5,880 nt of DNA, taken from NCBI GenBank assembly GCA_020631035.1, contig JAHDIA010000407.1, forward strand, positions 1-5,880. Reading direction: 5' to 3'. Within the stretch, counting starts at the first letter, position 1. Every line of letters starts with the position of its first letter. The notes under the pieces are model-generated. The model saw nothing but the letters and a program-made list of their open reading frames with translations. It was not told the origin of the DNA and ran no database searches. The position numbers and the translations under genes are program-made. Below, in pieces: positions 1 to 5,880 of this stretch. Source of the stretch: Chitinophagales bacterium (lineage in GTDB: Bacteria; Bacteroidota; Bacteroidia; Chitinophagales; UBA2359).

Positions 1-84
1 AGTCAGTGTTAATATTATCAATGAAATTTGCTTCATTTTTCTAATTGCAGGTAACTTACTTATATATACACTTTTTCAATCGGC

Positions 85-465
85 TTATAGACGTTTTTTT
101 AAAATTCTGTCTAGGGGGCTTCCCACAGACTGGATTGTGTTTGTTGTTAAATGGGTATAAATCATCGTTGTTCTGATGTCTTTGTGACCAAGTAGTTGCT
201 GTATCTTTGGTAAGGCTATCCCTACATCTACTTGATGTGTGGCAAATGAGTGGCGTAAGACATGAGGTGTTACTGCTTTGCTAATATTTGCCTTTTTAGC
301 AGCCTTTTTTAATATGGAGGATACACTTGAGGCACTGTATTGCTTGCCTGGTCGGGTTCCTTCAAATAAATAGGTAACGGGTTTGTAGGAATCAAAATAG
401 AGTTCTAATACACCTTTCTCTACATTGACATATTTTTGATATTGTGTTGAGTCTTGCTGGGGCAT
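85..465 (-). pseudogene. Truncated tyrosine recombinase (XerD-like integrase), C-terminal catalytic fragment
   Basis: This 126-residue reading frame is the C-terminal part of a tyrosine recombinase, an enzyme that cuts and rejoins DNA through a covalent 3'-phosphotyrosine link. Visible motifs are TPHVLRHSFATH (His68, Arg71), LLGHKDIRTT (His94) and the nucleophile in MIYTHLT (Tyr103), followed by the SPLD tail typical of Bacteroidota integrases. Similarity to the family begins near residue 10, at about the strand after the catalytic beta-hairpin. Full-length relatives have roughly 270-400 residues, so the N-terminal DNA-binding domain and the first catalytic Arg are missing. An in-frame TGA lies three codons before the ATG, and no continuation is visible in the first 130 or so bases upstream. 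It cannot be catalytic alone. I infer a remnant left by deletion or rearrangement with a breakpoint near 438. The family assignment is firm; whether the fragment is expressed is unknown. Confidence 0.85.
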
Positions 466-567
466 TGAATTTCATTTAATGAGTTTGGCTAATTTATAAC
501 ATATGTTTTTGGTGTTTTAATATGTAAGTAATGATAAAAAAATAACTTCCCGATTTTGGCTGCAATA

Positions 568-591
568 TTTTTCGACCTACGTCGTCAAAAA
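568..591. repeat. Small inverted repeat, CGAC-CTAC-GTCG with T5/A5 flanks
   Basis: TTTTT CGAC (568-576) is followed by a CTAC loop and GTCG (581-584), then a TC bulge and AAAAA (587-591). It forms an imperfect hairpin on either strand and stands out in AT-rich intergenic DNA. It lies directly before a second hairpin cluster (597-642). It may be part of a dispersed intergenic repeat, but only one copy is present in this window. Confidence 0.4.
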
Positions 592-596
592 TACTC

Positions 597-642
597 GCCT
601 TAGCGCTGCTAGGACTGGAATGCCAGCCCAGTGCGTTTTTTT
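597..642 (+). terminator. GC-rich hairpin cluster followed by seven T, possible Rho-independent terminator
   Basis: Two alternative foldings are visible. One is a small stem, CCTTAGC-GCT-GCTAGG, with one bulged T. The other is a stem CTGG-AATG-CCAG (615-626) that can extend outward through GG/CC, TC/AG and GC/GC pairs, with bulges and two wobbles, to 603-635. Seven T residues follow directly (636-642). This is the geometry of an intrinsic terminator on the plus strand. No plus-strand gene that it would terminate is visible in the window, so it may instead belong to an intergenic repeat together with the hairpin at 568-591. Confidence 0.35.
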
Positions 643-826
643 CCTTGCATGTCAAAAAATCTTATTGCCAAAAACAAGGAACTTATTATTTAACCATTAC
701 TAAAAGAATAAGTAATTGGGTTCTTATACAAACATACACAATAAATGCTGAAAATGCAAGTCGAAATTGTAGGGATTCTCTCATTTTTAAAATACGTGGT
801 TTGCGAATGCGACTGAATGCTCTAAA
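643..826. other. Intergenic stretch without a recognisable gene
   Basis: An open frame of 61 codons runs from a TTG at 645 to a TAG at 828-830 on the plus strand. It has no ATG start, no ribosome-binding signal and no family I recognise. Its first residues (KQGTYYLTIT) faintly resemble the start of IS200-like/REP-associated transposases, but the match is too short and does not continue. I treat the stretch as non-coding or very degenerate DNA. Confidence 0.4.
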
Positions 827-935
827 CTAGCCCTGATAGGAACGGTTACCCCGCAGTCCGACCTTGGGAGGGCGAGGAGTAAAAGTGGATAGCAGGCAAA
901 GGAGTAGCGACGAAGCAATCAACACTTGCTCCTAG
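827..935 (+). ncRNA. Flavo-1-like structured RNA element
   Basis: The block opens with CTAGCCCTGATAGGAACGG and closes its first half with AGTGGATAGCAGG. That pairing frame (CCTG 832-835 with CAGG 893-896) recurs in Bacteroidota intergenic regions and, as I recall it, corresponds to the Flavo-1 RNA motif. Inside it a stem CCCCGC (849-854) can pair with GCGAGG (872-877) with one C-A mismatch. A second module follows: GGAGTAGCGACGAAGC, which pairs back through AGCAA (914-918) with TTGCT (926-930), or through GGAG (901-904) with CTCC (929-932). Flavo-1 RNAs are presumed non-coding and their function is unknown. The motif likeness is seen in the sequence; the family name is from memory and was not tested against a covariance model. 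Confidence 0.5.
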
Positions 936-958
936 TCAATCCAATCAATACTTGATTT

Positions 959-1026
959 AAAGGTGTCACCTTTCATAACTTATTCTTTGTTTGACTCGCA
1001 TATACTTTTAAAAAGGTGACACCTTT
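959..1026. repeat. Paired-palindrome element, upstream copy
   Basis: AAAGGTGTCACCTTT (959-973) and AAAGGTGACACCTTT (1012-1026) are each palindromic around one central base, and are exact reverse complements of each other. The region can therefore form two small hairpins or one 15-bp stem. The centres (966 and 1019) are 53 bp apart. Two more pairs with nearly the same spacing and the same T-centre then A-centre order lie after the large gene (5404-5554). The interior is only weakly like the downstream copies (about half of positions match, in AT-rich DNA). It may be a REP/BIME-like or MITE-like element, or a regulator or terminator site. Confidence 0.8.
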
Positions 1027-1217
1027 CTTTTTCTAGGCTGTTTTAAGAGAGGGAAGTGGCAAGAGAAGGACAAAGCAGGGGGAAATCTGTCATTTTAATG
1101 TCGAAATGGGGGGGATATTGGGTTTGGCTAATCAATAAAGGGAGAAATCGTTTATCTTAACATTGGATTAATGAAGTACGAAAAACACTATTCATACTAT
1201 TGTCAAAATATAAGCCT
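1027..1217 (+). other. 5' leader region of the secreted dikinase-like gene
   Basis: This region separates the palindrome pair from the ATG at 1218. I see no convincing Bacteroidota promoter (TTG near -33 with TAnnTTTG near -7) and no purine-rich ribosome-binding site directly before the start, which is normal for this phylum. An in-frame TAA at 1158-1160 limits how far upstream the gene could begin. A purine- and G-rich patch (about 1045-1120, including a run of seven G) is compositionally unusual but has no assigned role. The transcription start cannot be placed. Confidence 0.4.
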
Positions 1218-4200
1218 ATGTCTAAAACGCTAATCTATCCCCTTTTGCTGCTTTTGTGTACTGTGTGTGTTGCTCAAACGGTGCCAATTCTGAATTATTC
1301 GGTCAATAATGCTGGACAGGTTGAATTGGAAATTGAGGGGCAGGCGGATCAATATTATGTTTTGAGGGCGATTCATGAACCCAATAATTATGAGTCTGTT
1401 ACTTCTATCACTTTGGGGGCAGATGGAAATATGATTGTTTCGGAGCCGCTTGGGGCATTCCCGATTCAGAATTACCAAATTACGGCGCATTCGATTGCTG
1501 ATCCTGGTGATGTAGATGGGGATGGGATTGATGATATGACTGAGTTGAACAATATGCCGACGCAAGCTCCTTTGAATTTTGGAGAGGAAGTTGATTTTTA
1601 TGATGGAACAACGAGTGTCAATTCGCCTGAGGTGTTTTCTTCTTTGGCGGTTGTTGATACAGAGGTTCCGTGGGCACCCTTTTTGGATAATCAGGAATTT
1701 GTAAAGTTTGTTATTTTTAATCAAGATACAGATTATCCTGAAGTCTATTTTATCAATAGTGAAACGCATTTTATTCATTCGAGTTTTATATCGGCTATTG
1801 GACAAAGTGGAACTGCAGCGGTTACAGGAGAAATTGTTTACAATCCCAATACCATTCTGCCCAATGGTGTCTTTGGAAGTTATGCGTTTAATTATTCTTT
1901 TGGAAATTCTAATGATTTTGATCATACCCAAAGAACCTATGAACTCTTGGCAGCCAATATGCCTTTTCTTCAAAACAATTTTCAGCATTTTATAGGCAAT
2001 GTGGGAGAGAACGCTTATGTGAATACCTATGCTGATGGATTTGTAGGTTCTAGAATTACGGTTGTTTTGGAGTCTGAGTTTTTTGCAGATGTTGATTTTT
2101 TGCCTTTTAATCAAGCGGAAGGTTATGGCTTTTTTAGACAGATGACTTTGGATGAAAATCCTGGTTCGCGTGATATTGTTTTGTATGATGCATTGCCGAA
2201 TTCATTGCCGAGGGTAGGGGGGATTATTACCTCTGTAGTACAAACGCCTTTGTCGCATGTAAATTTAAGAGCGATACAAGACAATGTTCCCAATGCGTAT
2301 ATTCAAGACCCGCTGGAAATTGATTCTATTGCCAATTTGTTGGGTAGTTATGTCTACTATAAGGTGGAGGCAGATAGGTATATATTTAAGGAAGCAACGC
2401 TAGAGGAAGTCAATGCTTGGTATGAAAACATTCGACCTACGGATGAGCAAATTCCCGATAGGGATTTATCTCAAACCAGTATTTTGCCACTGTCGGAGAT
2501 TGGTTTTGATATGGCGAATGCTTTTGGGGCGAAGTGTGCCAATGTGGCAACGATGAGAACCTTTGGATTTCCCGAAGGAACCATTCCCAATGGATTTGGT
2601 ATACCCTTTTATTTTTATGCTGAATTTATGAAATTCAATGGTTTTTATGAACAAGTAGAAGAGATGCTTGCCAATGAAGAATTTGTTTCGGATTTGGAAA
2701 CACGTATTGAGATGCTCAATGATTTTAGAGATGAGATCAGGGCGGCGGATATGCCACAGTGGATGCTTGATGCATTGCAGGAGATGCACGATTCTTTTCC
2801 TGAAGGGACTTCGGTTCGATGTCGTTCTAGTACGAACAATGAAGATTTGCCTGGATTTAGTGGGGCGGGTTTGTACACCTCCAAAACACAGCATCCAGAT
2901 GAGGGGCATATGTCAAAATCAATCAAACAGGTCTATGCCAGTATGTGGAATTTTAGGGCTTTTGATGAGAGAGATTTTTATCGGGTCAATCACTTTATAG
3001 CGGCTATGGGCGTTTTGTGTCATCCCAATTATCAAGAGGAAAAATCAAATGGGGTAGGCATCAGTCTTGATCCTATTTTTAATACAAGCAATACTTTTTA
3101 TTTAAATACCCAAGTGGGGGAAGCACTGGTCACCAATCCAGGTGCCAATGATATACCTGAAGAAATTTTATTGAATCGAGATCCAGAAGAAGGCTATTTT
3201 GTTTTGAGGTATTCTAATTTGGTTGGACCAGAAGAATTGGTGATGGAAGAAATTTATCTGGACCAATTGCGGGAGTATCTGAGCGTTATTCACGATGAAT
3301 TTGCGGTCTTGTACGATGTTGTTGGCGCAGAAGGATTTGGAATGGACATCGAATACAAAGTAACGGCAGAGGATCAATTTATCATCAAACAAGCACGGCC
3401 TTGGGTTTCGTTTTGGTCAGAAATCAAAGCCAATTATGATTTGGCAGCGGTGCAGATTATTGACCCACAATCCTCGTCTACTTTGGGAACAAATGAATTG
3501 CTTACTGTAGAAATTGGCAATCAGGGATTAAAGGAAATGAGTGGGTTTGAAATCTCCCTTTTTGTAGAAGATGAACTACAAGAAACGATTTTAATTGAAG
3601 ATACCCTCAGAGGACTAACATCAGCAGATTATCAATTTACTGTTCCCCAAGATTTTTCAATGATTGGGGATTACAATATTTCAGTTGTGGTGACCGATTC
3701 AACAGATGGATATAGTCGGAACGATACCTTGCGCTCAGTATTGAGCAATTTATATTATTTAGAAGCGGGTATTGTTGCCAATTTGGATCAGGTTAGATGT
3801 GGTGAAACCGTTGACATAGATGCATTGGTTTTTAACTATGGTGAAGCTACTTTTTATGATGTCGAAATAGAAGTAGTTGTCAATGGTGTTGCTGTAGATA
3901 CGGTGAATTATGATTTTAATATTCCTTATTTGGTAGAGGTAAATATTCCCATTACCATTACAGAAAATCTTCAAGAGACTGACAATGAAATAAGTTTAAA
4001 TATACTAGGTGTAAATGGAGCGCAAGATGCCATTTCGGACAATAATTCTTCTTCTATTGTTACAAATTTAGACACCGATTACGACTATGTTACTTTAAAT
4101 ATAAATCCAGATAATTTTTCAGAAGAAACCTCTTGGATCATCATTGATGAAATGACCAATGAAGTCGTAACATCTGGAAATTTGGATTTTGGTTTTATAG

Positions 4201-5399
4201 GAGTTTACACAGAAGATATTTGTGTGAATTATCAATCTTGCTTGACCTTAATTGTCGAAGATTCCTTTGGCGATGGTATTTGTTGTGATTATGGGCTGGG
4301 TAGTTTTTCTTTATTGAATGCTTCGGGCGAAACGATTCTTTTCAACAACGGTGATTTCGGTCATCGTGCGGAAGAATTTTTCTGTCCAGGTCTTGAAGAA
4401 TGTACGTTGACTGCTGAAACAACTATGCTTGGTGCATCAGGCGAAGATGGTACAGATGGCGTCATCAGTATTGAGGCAAGTAATGGAATCAATCCGTATC
4501 AATACAGTATTGATGGAGGTCAAACTTTTGTAAGCAACAATGTTTTTATCAACTTGAGTCCTGGAAGCTATGATGTAGTGGTCGAAGATCTTTCGACAGT
4601 GTGTAGCTTTGACACAACTGTAGAAGTGGAGGTTTGTTTGTTGACTGCTGAAATAACGCCCTCTATTGCTTCGGCTGAAGATGCTGCTGATGGGATGATT
4701 GCCATTACGGCAAGCAATGGGGCAGAACCTTACGAATACAGTATTGATGGAGGCGAGACTTTTTCCGATGATATGACATTTGAGGACTTAGCCGCTGGCA
4801 ACTATATTGTTGTTGTAAAAGATGCTTCTGGAATATGTTTCTATGAAGAGGAAGTCGAAGTGAGGTATTTGGGAGATTGTTCGTTTACAGTAGAAGTGAC
4901 GACGACCAATGCGAGCTTTGATACCGAAACCGATGGAATGATTGAATTGGCGCCCACTAGTGGAACGGCACCCTATCAATACAGTATTGACGGGGGCGAG
5001 ACTTTTTCGAGTGATTCCCTATTTATTGATTTGGCTCCAGGGACTTATGATATTGTCATAAGAGACGATACAGAGACTTGCCTTTATCAGTCAACAGTAG
5101 AGCTAGAATTTAATATCGTTTCCAGTCTCGATGAGATTGCCTTAAATGATTTTAAATTGTATCCCAATCCCGCCCAAGAAAGTTTTGTCTTAGAAGTAGG
5201 GGAGTCCCTAGCGACAAGGGATGATTTTCAAATAGAAATTTATACCAGTATGGGGCGTTTGGTACAAAGCCATTCCAATGTCAATTTTGATGGAGGAAGC
5301 AAAATACGTATTTCCTTGAATGGCTATCCTTCGGGTGCCTACCAAGTCAAGCTTTACAACAAAGATTTTGAGAAGACTTTTAAATTGATAAAGAATTAA
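1218..5399 (+). CDS. Secreted PEP synthase/glucan water dikinase-like protein with SprB repeats and T9SS sorting domain
   Basis: Protein of 1393 residues, numbered from ATG 1218. An in-frame TTG at 1200 would add six residues, but the ATG gives the cleaner signal peptide (about 1-19, hydrophobic LLLLL, cleavage near VA-Q). Next come an EF-hand-like loop (Asp98, Asp100, Asp102, Asp106, Glu109) and an unassigned region (110-290). A phosphohistidine swivel domain (about 295-395) follows, with TPLSHVNLRA and the predicted phospho-acceptor His347. A PPDK/PEP-synthase N-terminal-type ATP-grasp domain (about 426-731) carries GAKCANV (Lys439), VRCRSSTNNEDL (Arg536) and DIEY...KQARP (Asp710, Glu712, Gln725). 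The order swivel then ATP-grasp is that of glucan water dikinase; the PEP-binding barrel is absent. C-terminal parts are two CARDB/Ig-like domains (738-843, 847-948), a GDGICC domain (955-1058), three SprB repeats (1062-1298) and a T9SS type A sorting domain (1303-1393, KLYPNPA). Inferred role: extracellular phosphotransfer or nucleotide binding, substrate unknown. It stands alone, with no operon partner. Confidence 0.9.
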   Translation: MSKTLIYPLLLLLCTVCVAQTVPILNYSVNNAGQVELEIEGQADQYYVLRAIHEPNNYESVTSITLGADGNMIVSEPLGAFPIQNYQITAHSIADPGDVDGDGIDDMTELNNMPTQAPLNFGEEVDFYDGTTSVNSPEVFSSLAVVDTEVPWAPFLDNQEFVKFVIFNQDTDYPEVYFINSETHFIHSSFISAIGQSGTAAVTGEIVYNPNTILPNGVFGSYAFNYSFGNSNDFDHTQRTYELLAANMPFLQNNFQHFIGNVGENAYVNTYADGFVGSRITVVLESEFFADVDFLPFNQAEGYGFFRQMTLDENPGSRDIVLYDALPNSLPRVGGIITSVVQTPLSHVNLRAIQDNVPNAYIQDPLEIDSIANLLGSYVYYKVEADRYIFKEATLEEVNAWYENIRPTDEQIPDRDLSQTSILPLSEIGFDMANAFGAKCANVATMRTFGFPEGTIPNGFGIPFYFYAEFMKFNGFYEQVEEMLANEEFVSDLETRIEMLNDFRDEIRAADMPQWMLDALQEMHDSFPEGTSVRCRSSTNNEDLPGFSGAGLYTSKTQHPDEGHMSKSIKQVYASMWNFRAFDERDFYRVNHFIAAMGVLCHPNYQEEKSNGVGISLDPIFNTSNTFYLNTQVGEALVTNPGANDIPEEILLNRDPEEGYFVLRYSNLVGPEELVMEEIYLDQLREYLSVIHDEFAVLYDVVGAEGFGMDIEYKVTAEDQFIIKQARPWVSFWSEIKANYDLAAVQIIDPQSSSTLGTNELLTVEIGNQGLKEMSGFEISLFVEDELQETILIEDTLRGLTSADYQFTVPQDFSMIGDYNISVVVTDSTDGYSRNDTLRSVLSNLYYLEAGIVANLDQVRCGETVDIDALVFNYGEATFYDVEIEVVVNGVAVDTVNYDFNIPYLVEVNIPITITENLQETDNEISLNILGVNGAQDAISDNNSSSIVTNLDTDYDYVTLNINPDNFSEETSWIIIDEMTNEVVTSGNLDFGFIGVYTEDICVNYQSCLTLIVEDSFGDGICCDYGLGSFSLLNASGETILFNNGDFGHRAEEFFCPGLEECTLTAETTMLGASGEDGTDGVISIEASNGINPYQYSIDGGQTFVSNNVFINLSPGSYDVVVEDLSTVCSFDTTVEVEVCLLTAEITPSIASAEDAADGMIAITASNGAEPYEYSIDGGETFSDDMTFEDLAAGNYIVVVKDASGICFYEEEVEVRYLGDCSFTVEVTTTNASFDTETDGMIELAPTSGTAPYQYSIDGGETFSSDSLFIDLAPGTYDIVIRDDTETCLYQSTVELEFNIVSSLDEIALNDFKLYPNPAQESFVLEVGESLATRDDFQIEIYTSMGRLVQSHSNVNFDGGSKIRISLNGYPSGAYQVKLYNKDFEKTFKLIKN
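4401..5114 (+). repeat. Three tandem SprB-type repeats within the large gene
   Basis: Three units begin at Cys1062 (4401), Cys1140 (4635) and Cys1221 (4878), with periods of 78 and 81 codons. Each has a DG(V/M)I stretch, a PYxYSIDGGxTF core, an LxPGxY-type turn (LAAGNY in unit 2) and a second Cys near the end, so the two Cys of a unit may form a disulfide. At DNA level the core AATACAGTATTGA is identical in all three units (4501, 4735, 4978), while other parts have diverged. SprB repeats occur in Bacteroidota surface adhesins linked to gliding and T9SS. Here they most likely form a stalk between the catalytic part and the sorting domain. Confidence 0.85.
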
Positions 5400-5403
5400 A
5401 TTT

Positions 5404-5474
5404 AAAAGGTGTCACCTTTTATAAATTGCCTTTTTTGTGGCGATTGTCTCTAATGAAAAAGTGACATCTTTTGA
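5404..5474. repeat. Paired-palindrome element, downstream copy 1
   Basis: AAAAGGTGTCACCTTTT (5404-5420) is a perfect palindrome around the T at 5412. Its partner AAAAAGTGACATCTTTTGA (5456-5474) is an imperfect reverse complement centred on 5464, 52 bp away. It starts five bases after the stop codon of the large gene. It can fold as two hairpins or one long stem, so it may also act as a terminator for the convergent genes on either side. The element repeats 80 bp later. Confidence 0.8.
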
Positions 5475-5482
5475 TGAAGAAT

Positions 5483-5554
5483 TCAAAGGTGTCACTTTTA
5501 TAAATTGCCTTTTTTGTGGTGATTATGTGCTATTAAAAAAGTGACACCTTTTGA
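5483..5554. repeat. Paired-palindrome element, downstream copy 2
   Basis: TCAAAGGTGTCACTTTTA (5483-5500, one C shorter than copy 1) pairs with AAAAAGTGACACCTTTTGA (5536-5554). The centres 5492 and 5544 are again 52 bp apart. The interior ATAAATTGCCTTTTTTGTGG is identical to copy 1, and the next bases differ at several positions, so the two copies are a true tandem duplication with an 80-bp period followed by divergence. The stem between the two arms is about 17 bp with one bulge. Confidence 0.8.
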
Positions 5555-5595
5555 GGAAATTAGAAATAATTGTAAAATGGATATGAGGTGACTAA

Positions 5596-5880
5596 TCATG
5601 GACAAATCACAGACTCCGTTATCAGGCTACCATCATCTTGAACTCGAATACGAAAACAATTTCCATTAGGAGAAACTAGAACATATCCATAACAAGAATT
5701 ATCAACAAACATATCTCCTTGCTCAGCCCATTCTCGTCATTTTCATTATTGCTAAAATCAATCCCATTGGAGGTTCCAGAAATATCGCATCCATCAACAA
5801 GTACATAATTGGTTGTTCCTTCATTAACACAATTATTGTTGATCGTCATATTTTTGGAGATTGCTGGATTAAAGGTGATC
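5596..5880 (-). pseudogene. 3' end of a frameshifted gene, possibly a beta-helix-type secreted protein
   Basis: On the minus strand, a frame open from the window edge (codon 5877-5879) reads ITFNPAISKNMTINNNC and then VLVDGCDISGTSNGIDFSNN. It loses sense near 5727 and in its own frame stops some 50 bases later. The other frame picks up after a TGA at 5737-5739 with WAEQGDMFVDNSC, then GYVLVSPNGNCFRIRVQDDG, and ends in VICP and TGA (5596-5598). The two parts have the same Cys/Asn/Gly-rich style and join naturally if one base was lost or two gained around 5727-5736. The ITFNPAI...TI pattern recalls Bacteroidota right-handed beta-helix surface proteins, but this is a weak match. No T9SS sorting domain is visible at the end. 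It could be a pseudogene or a sequencing error. The start lies outside the window. Confidence 0.6.

Noticed and set aside
645..830. 61-codon plus-strand open frame beginning with TTG
   Set aside because: No ATG, no ribosome-binding signal and no recognisable family. It ends inside the first bases of the Flavo-1-like element. The faint likeness to a transposase N-terminus covers about ten residues only.
483..1132. Shared 11-mer GTTTGGCTAAT at 483-493 and 1122-1132 as possible attachment-site direct repeats
   Set aside because: A few matches of this length are expected by chance in a window of this size, and neither copy sits at an integrase-like junction with further similarity.
1200..1217. 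TTG at 1200 as the true start of the large gene
   Set aside because: The ATG at 1218 directly precedes a normal signal peptide (MSKTLIY then a hydrophobic core). The six extra residues add nothing.
1171..1233. Short 20-codon ATG frame overlapping the start of the large gene, as a possible leader peptide
   Set aside because: It overlaps in another frame, has no regulatory motif such as a run of one amino acid codon with an attenuator, and could easily arise by chance.
1218..1300. Lipoprotein signal at LLLLLC
   Set aside because: The residue before Cys is Leu, not Gly/Ala/Ser, so the lipobox is not met. Cleavage after VA by signal peptidase I and T9SS export fit better.
1230..2114. Long minus-strand open frame opposite the large gene
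   Set aside because: It lies wholly within the coding region of the dikinase-like gene, is rich in Ile/Arg/Asn as expected from antisense of an AT-rich gene, and shows no domain.
5404..5554. Palindrome block as a CRISPR array or integron attC sites
   Set aside because: Only two units with an 80-bp period and similar interiors, so there are no unique spacers. No attC core site motif is present and no cas genes are nearby.

Overview
The window looks like chromosomal DNA of a Bacteroidota member, probably a marine, Saprospiraceae-like gliding bacterium. The grounds are AT-rich DNA, a long secreted protein with SprB-type repeats and a C-terminal type IX secretion (T9SS) sorting domain, an XerD-like integrase ending in the SPLD tail usual in this phylum, a Flavo-1-like structured RNA, and no clear Shine-Dalgarno sequences. 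The genus cannot be fixed from the sequence.

Layout. Positions 85-465 (minus) hold the C-terminal catalytic part of a tyrosine recombinase that has lost its N-terminal half. From 466 to 1217 there is no convincing gene. This stretch holds a GC-rich hairpin cluster ending in seven T (568-642), a Flavo-1-like RNA element (about 827-935) and a pair of oppositely oriented palindromes (959-1026). Positions 1218-5399 (plus) encode one protein of 1393 residues. Positions 5404-5554 carry two tandem copies of the same kind of paired-palindrome element. From 5880 down to 5596 (minus) lies the 3' end of another gene, split by a frameshift near 5727-5737 and running off the window.

The main content is the 1393-residue protein. 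It has a signal peptide, an EF-hand-like calcium loop, a phosphohistidine swivel domain placed before an ATP-grasp domain (the order of glucan water dikinase, with key residues of both present), two CARDB/Ig-like domains, a Cys-containing GDGICC domain, three SprB repeats and a T9SS sorting domain. It therefore looks like a dikinase-type phosphotransfer core built into an exported, probably surface-attached protein. Its substrate is unknown, and an ATP-dependent enzyme outside the cytoplasm is puzzling.

The genes do not form an operon. The large gene stands alone and converges with the broken gene downstream. Paired palindromes with 52-53 bp between centres lie on both sides of it, and an integrase remnant lies nearby, so the region has the look of an accessory, rearranged locus.
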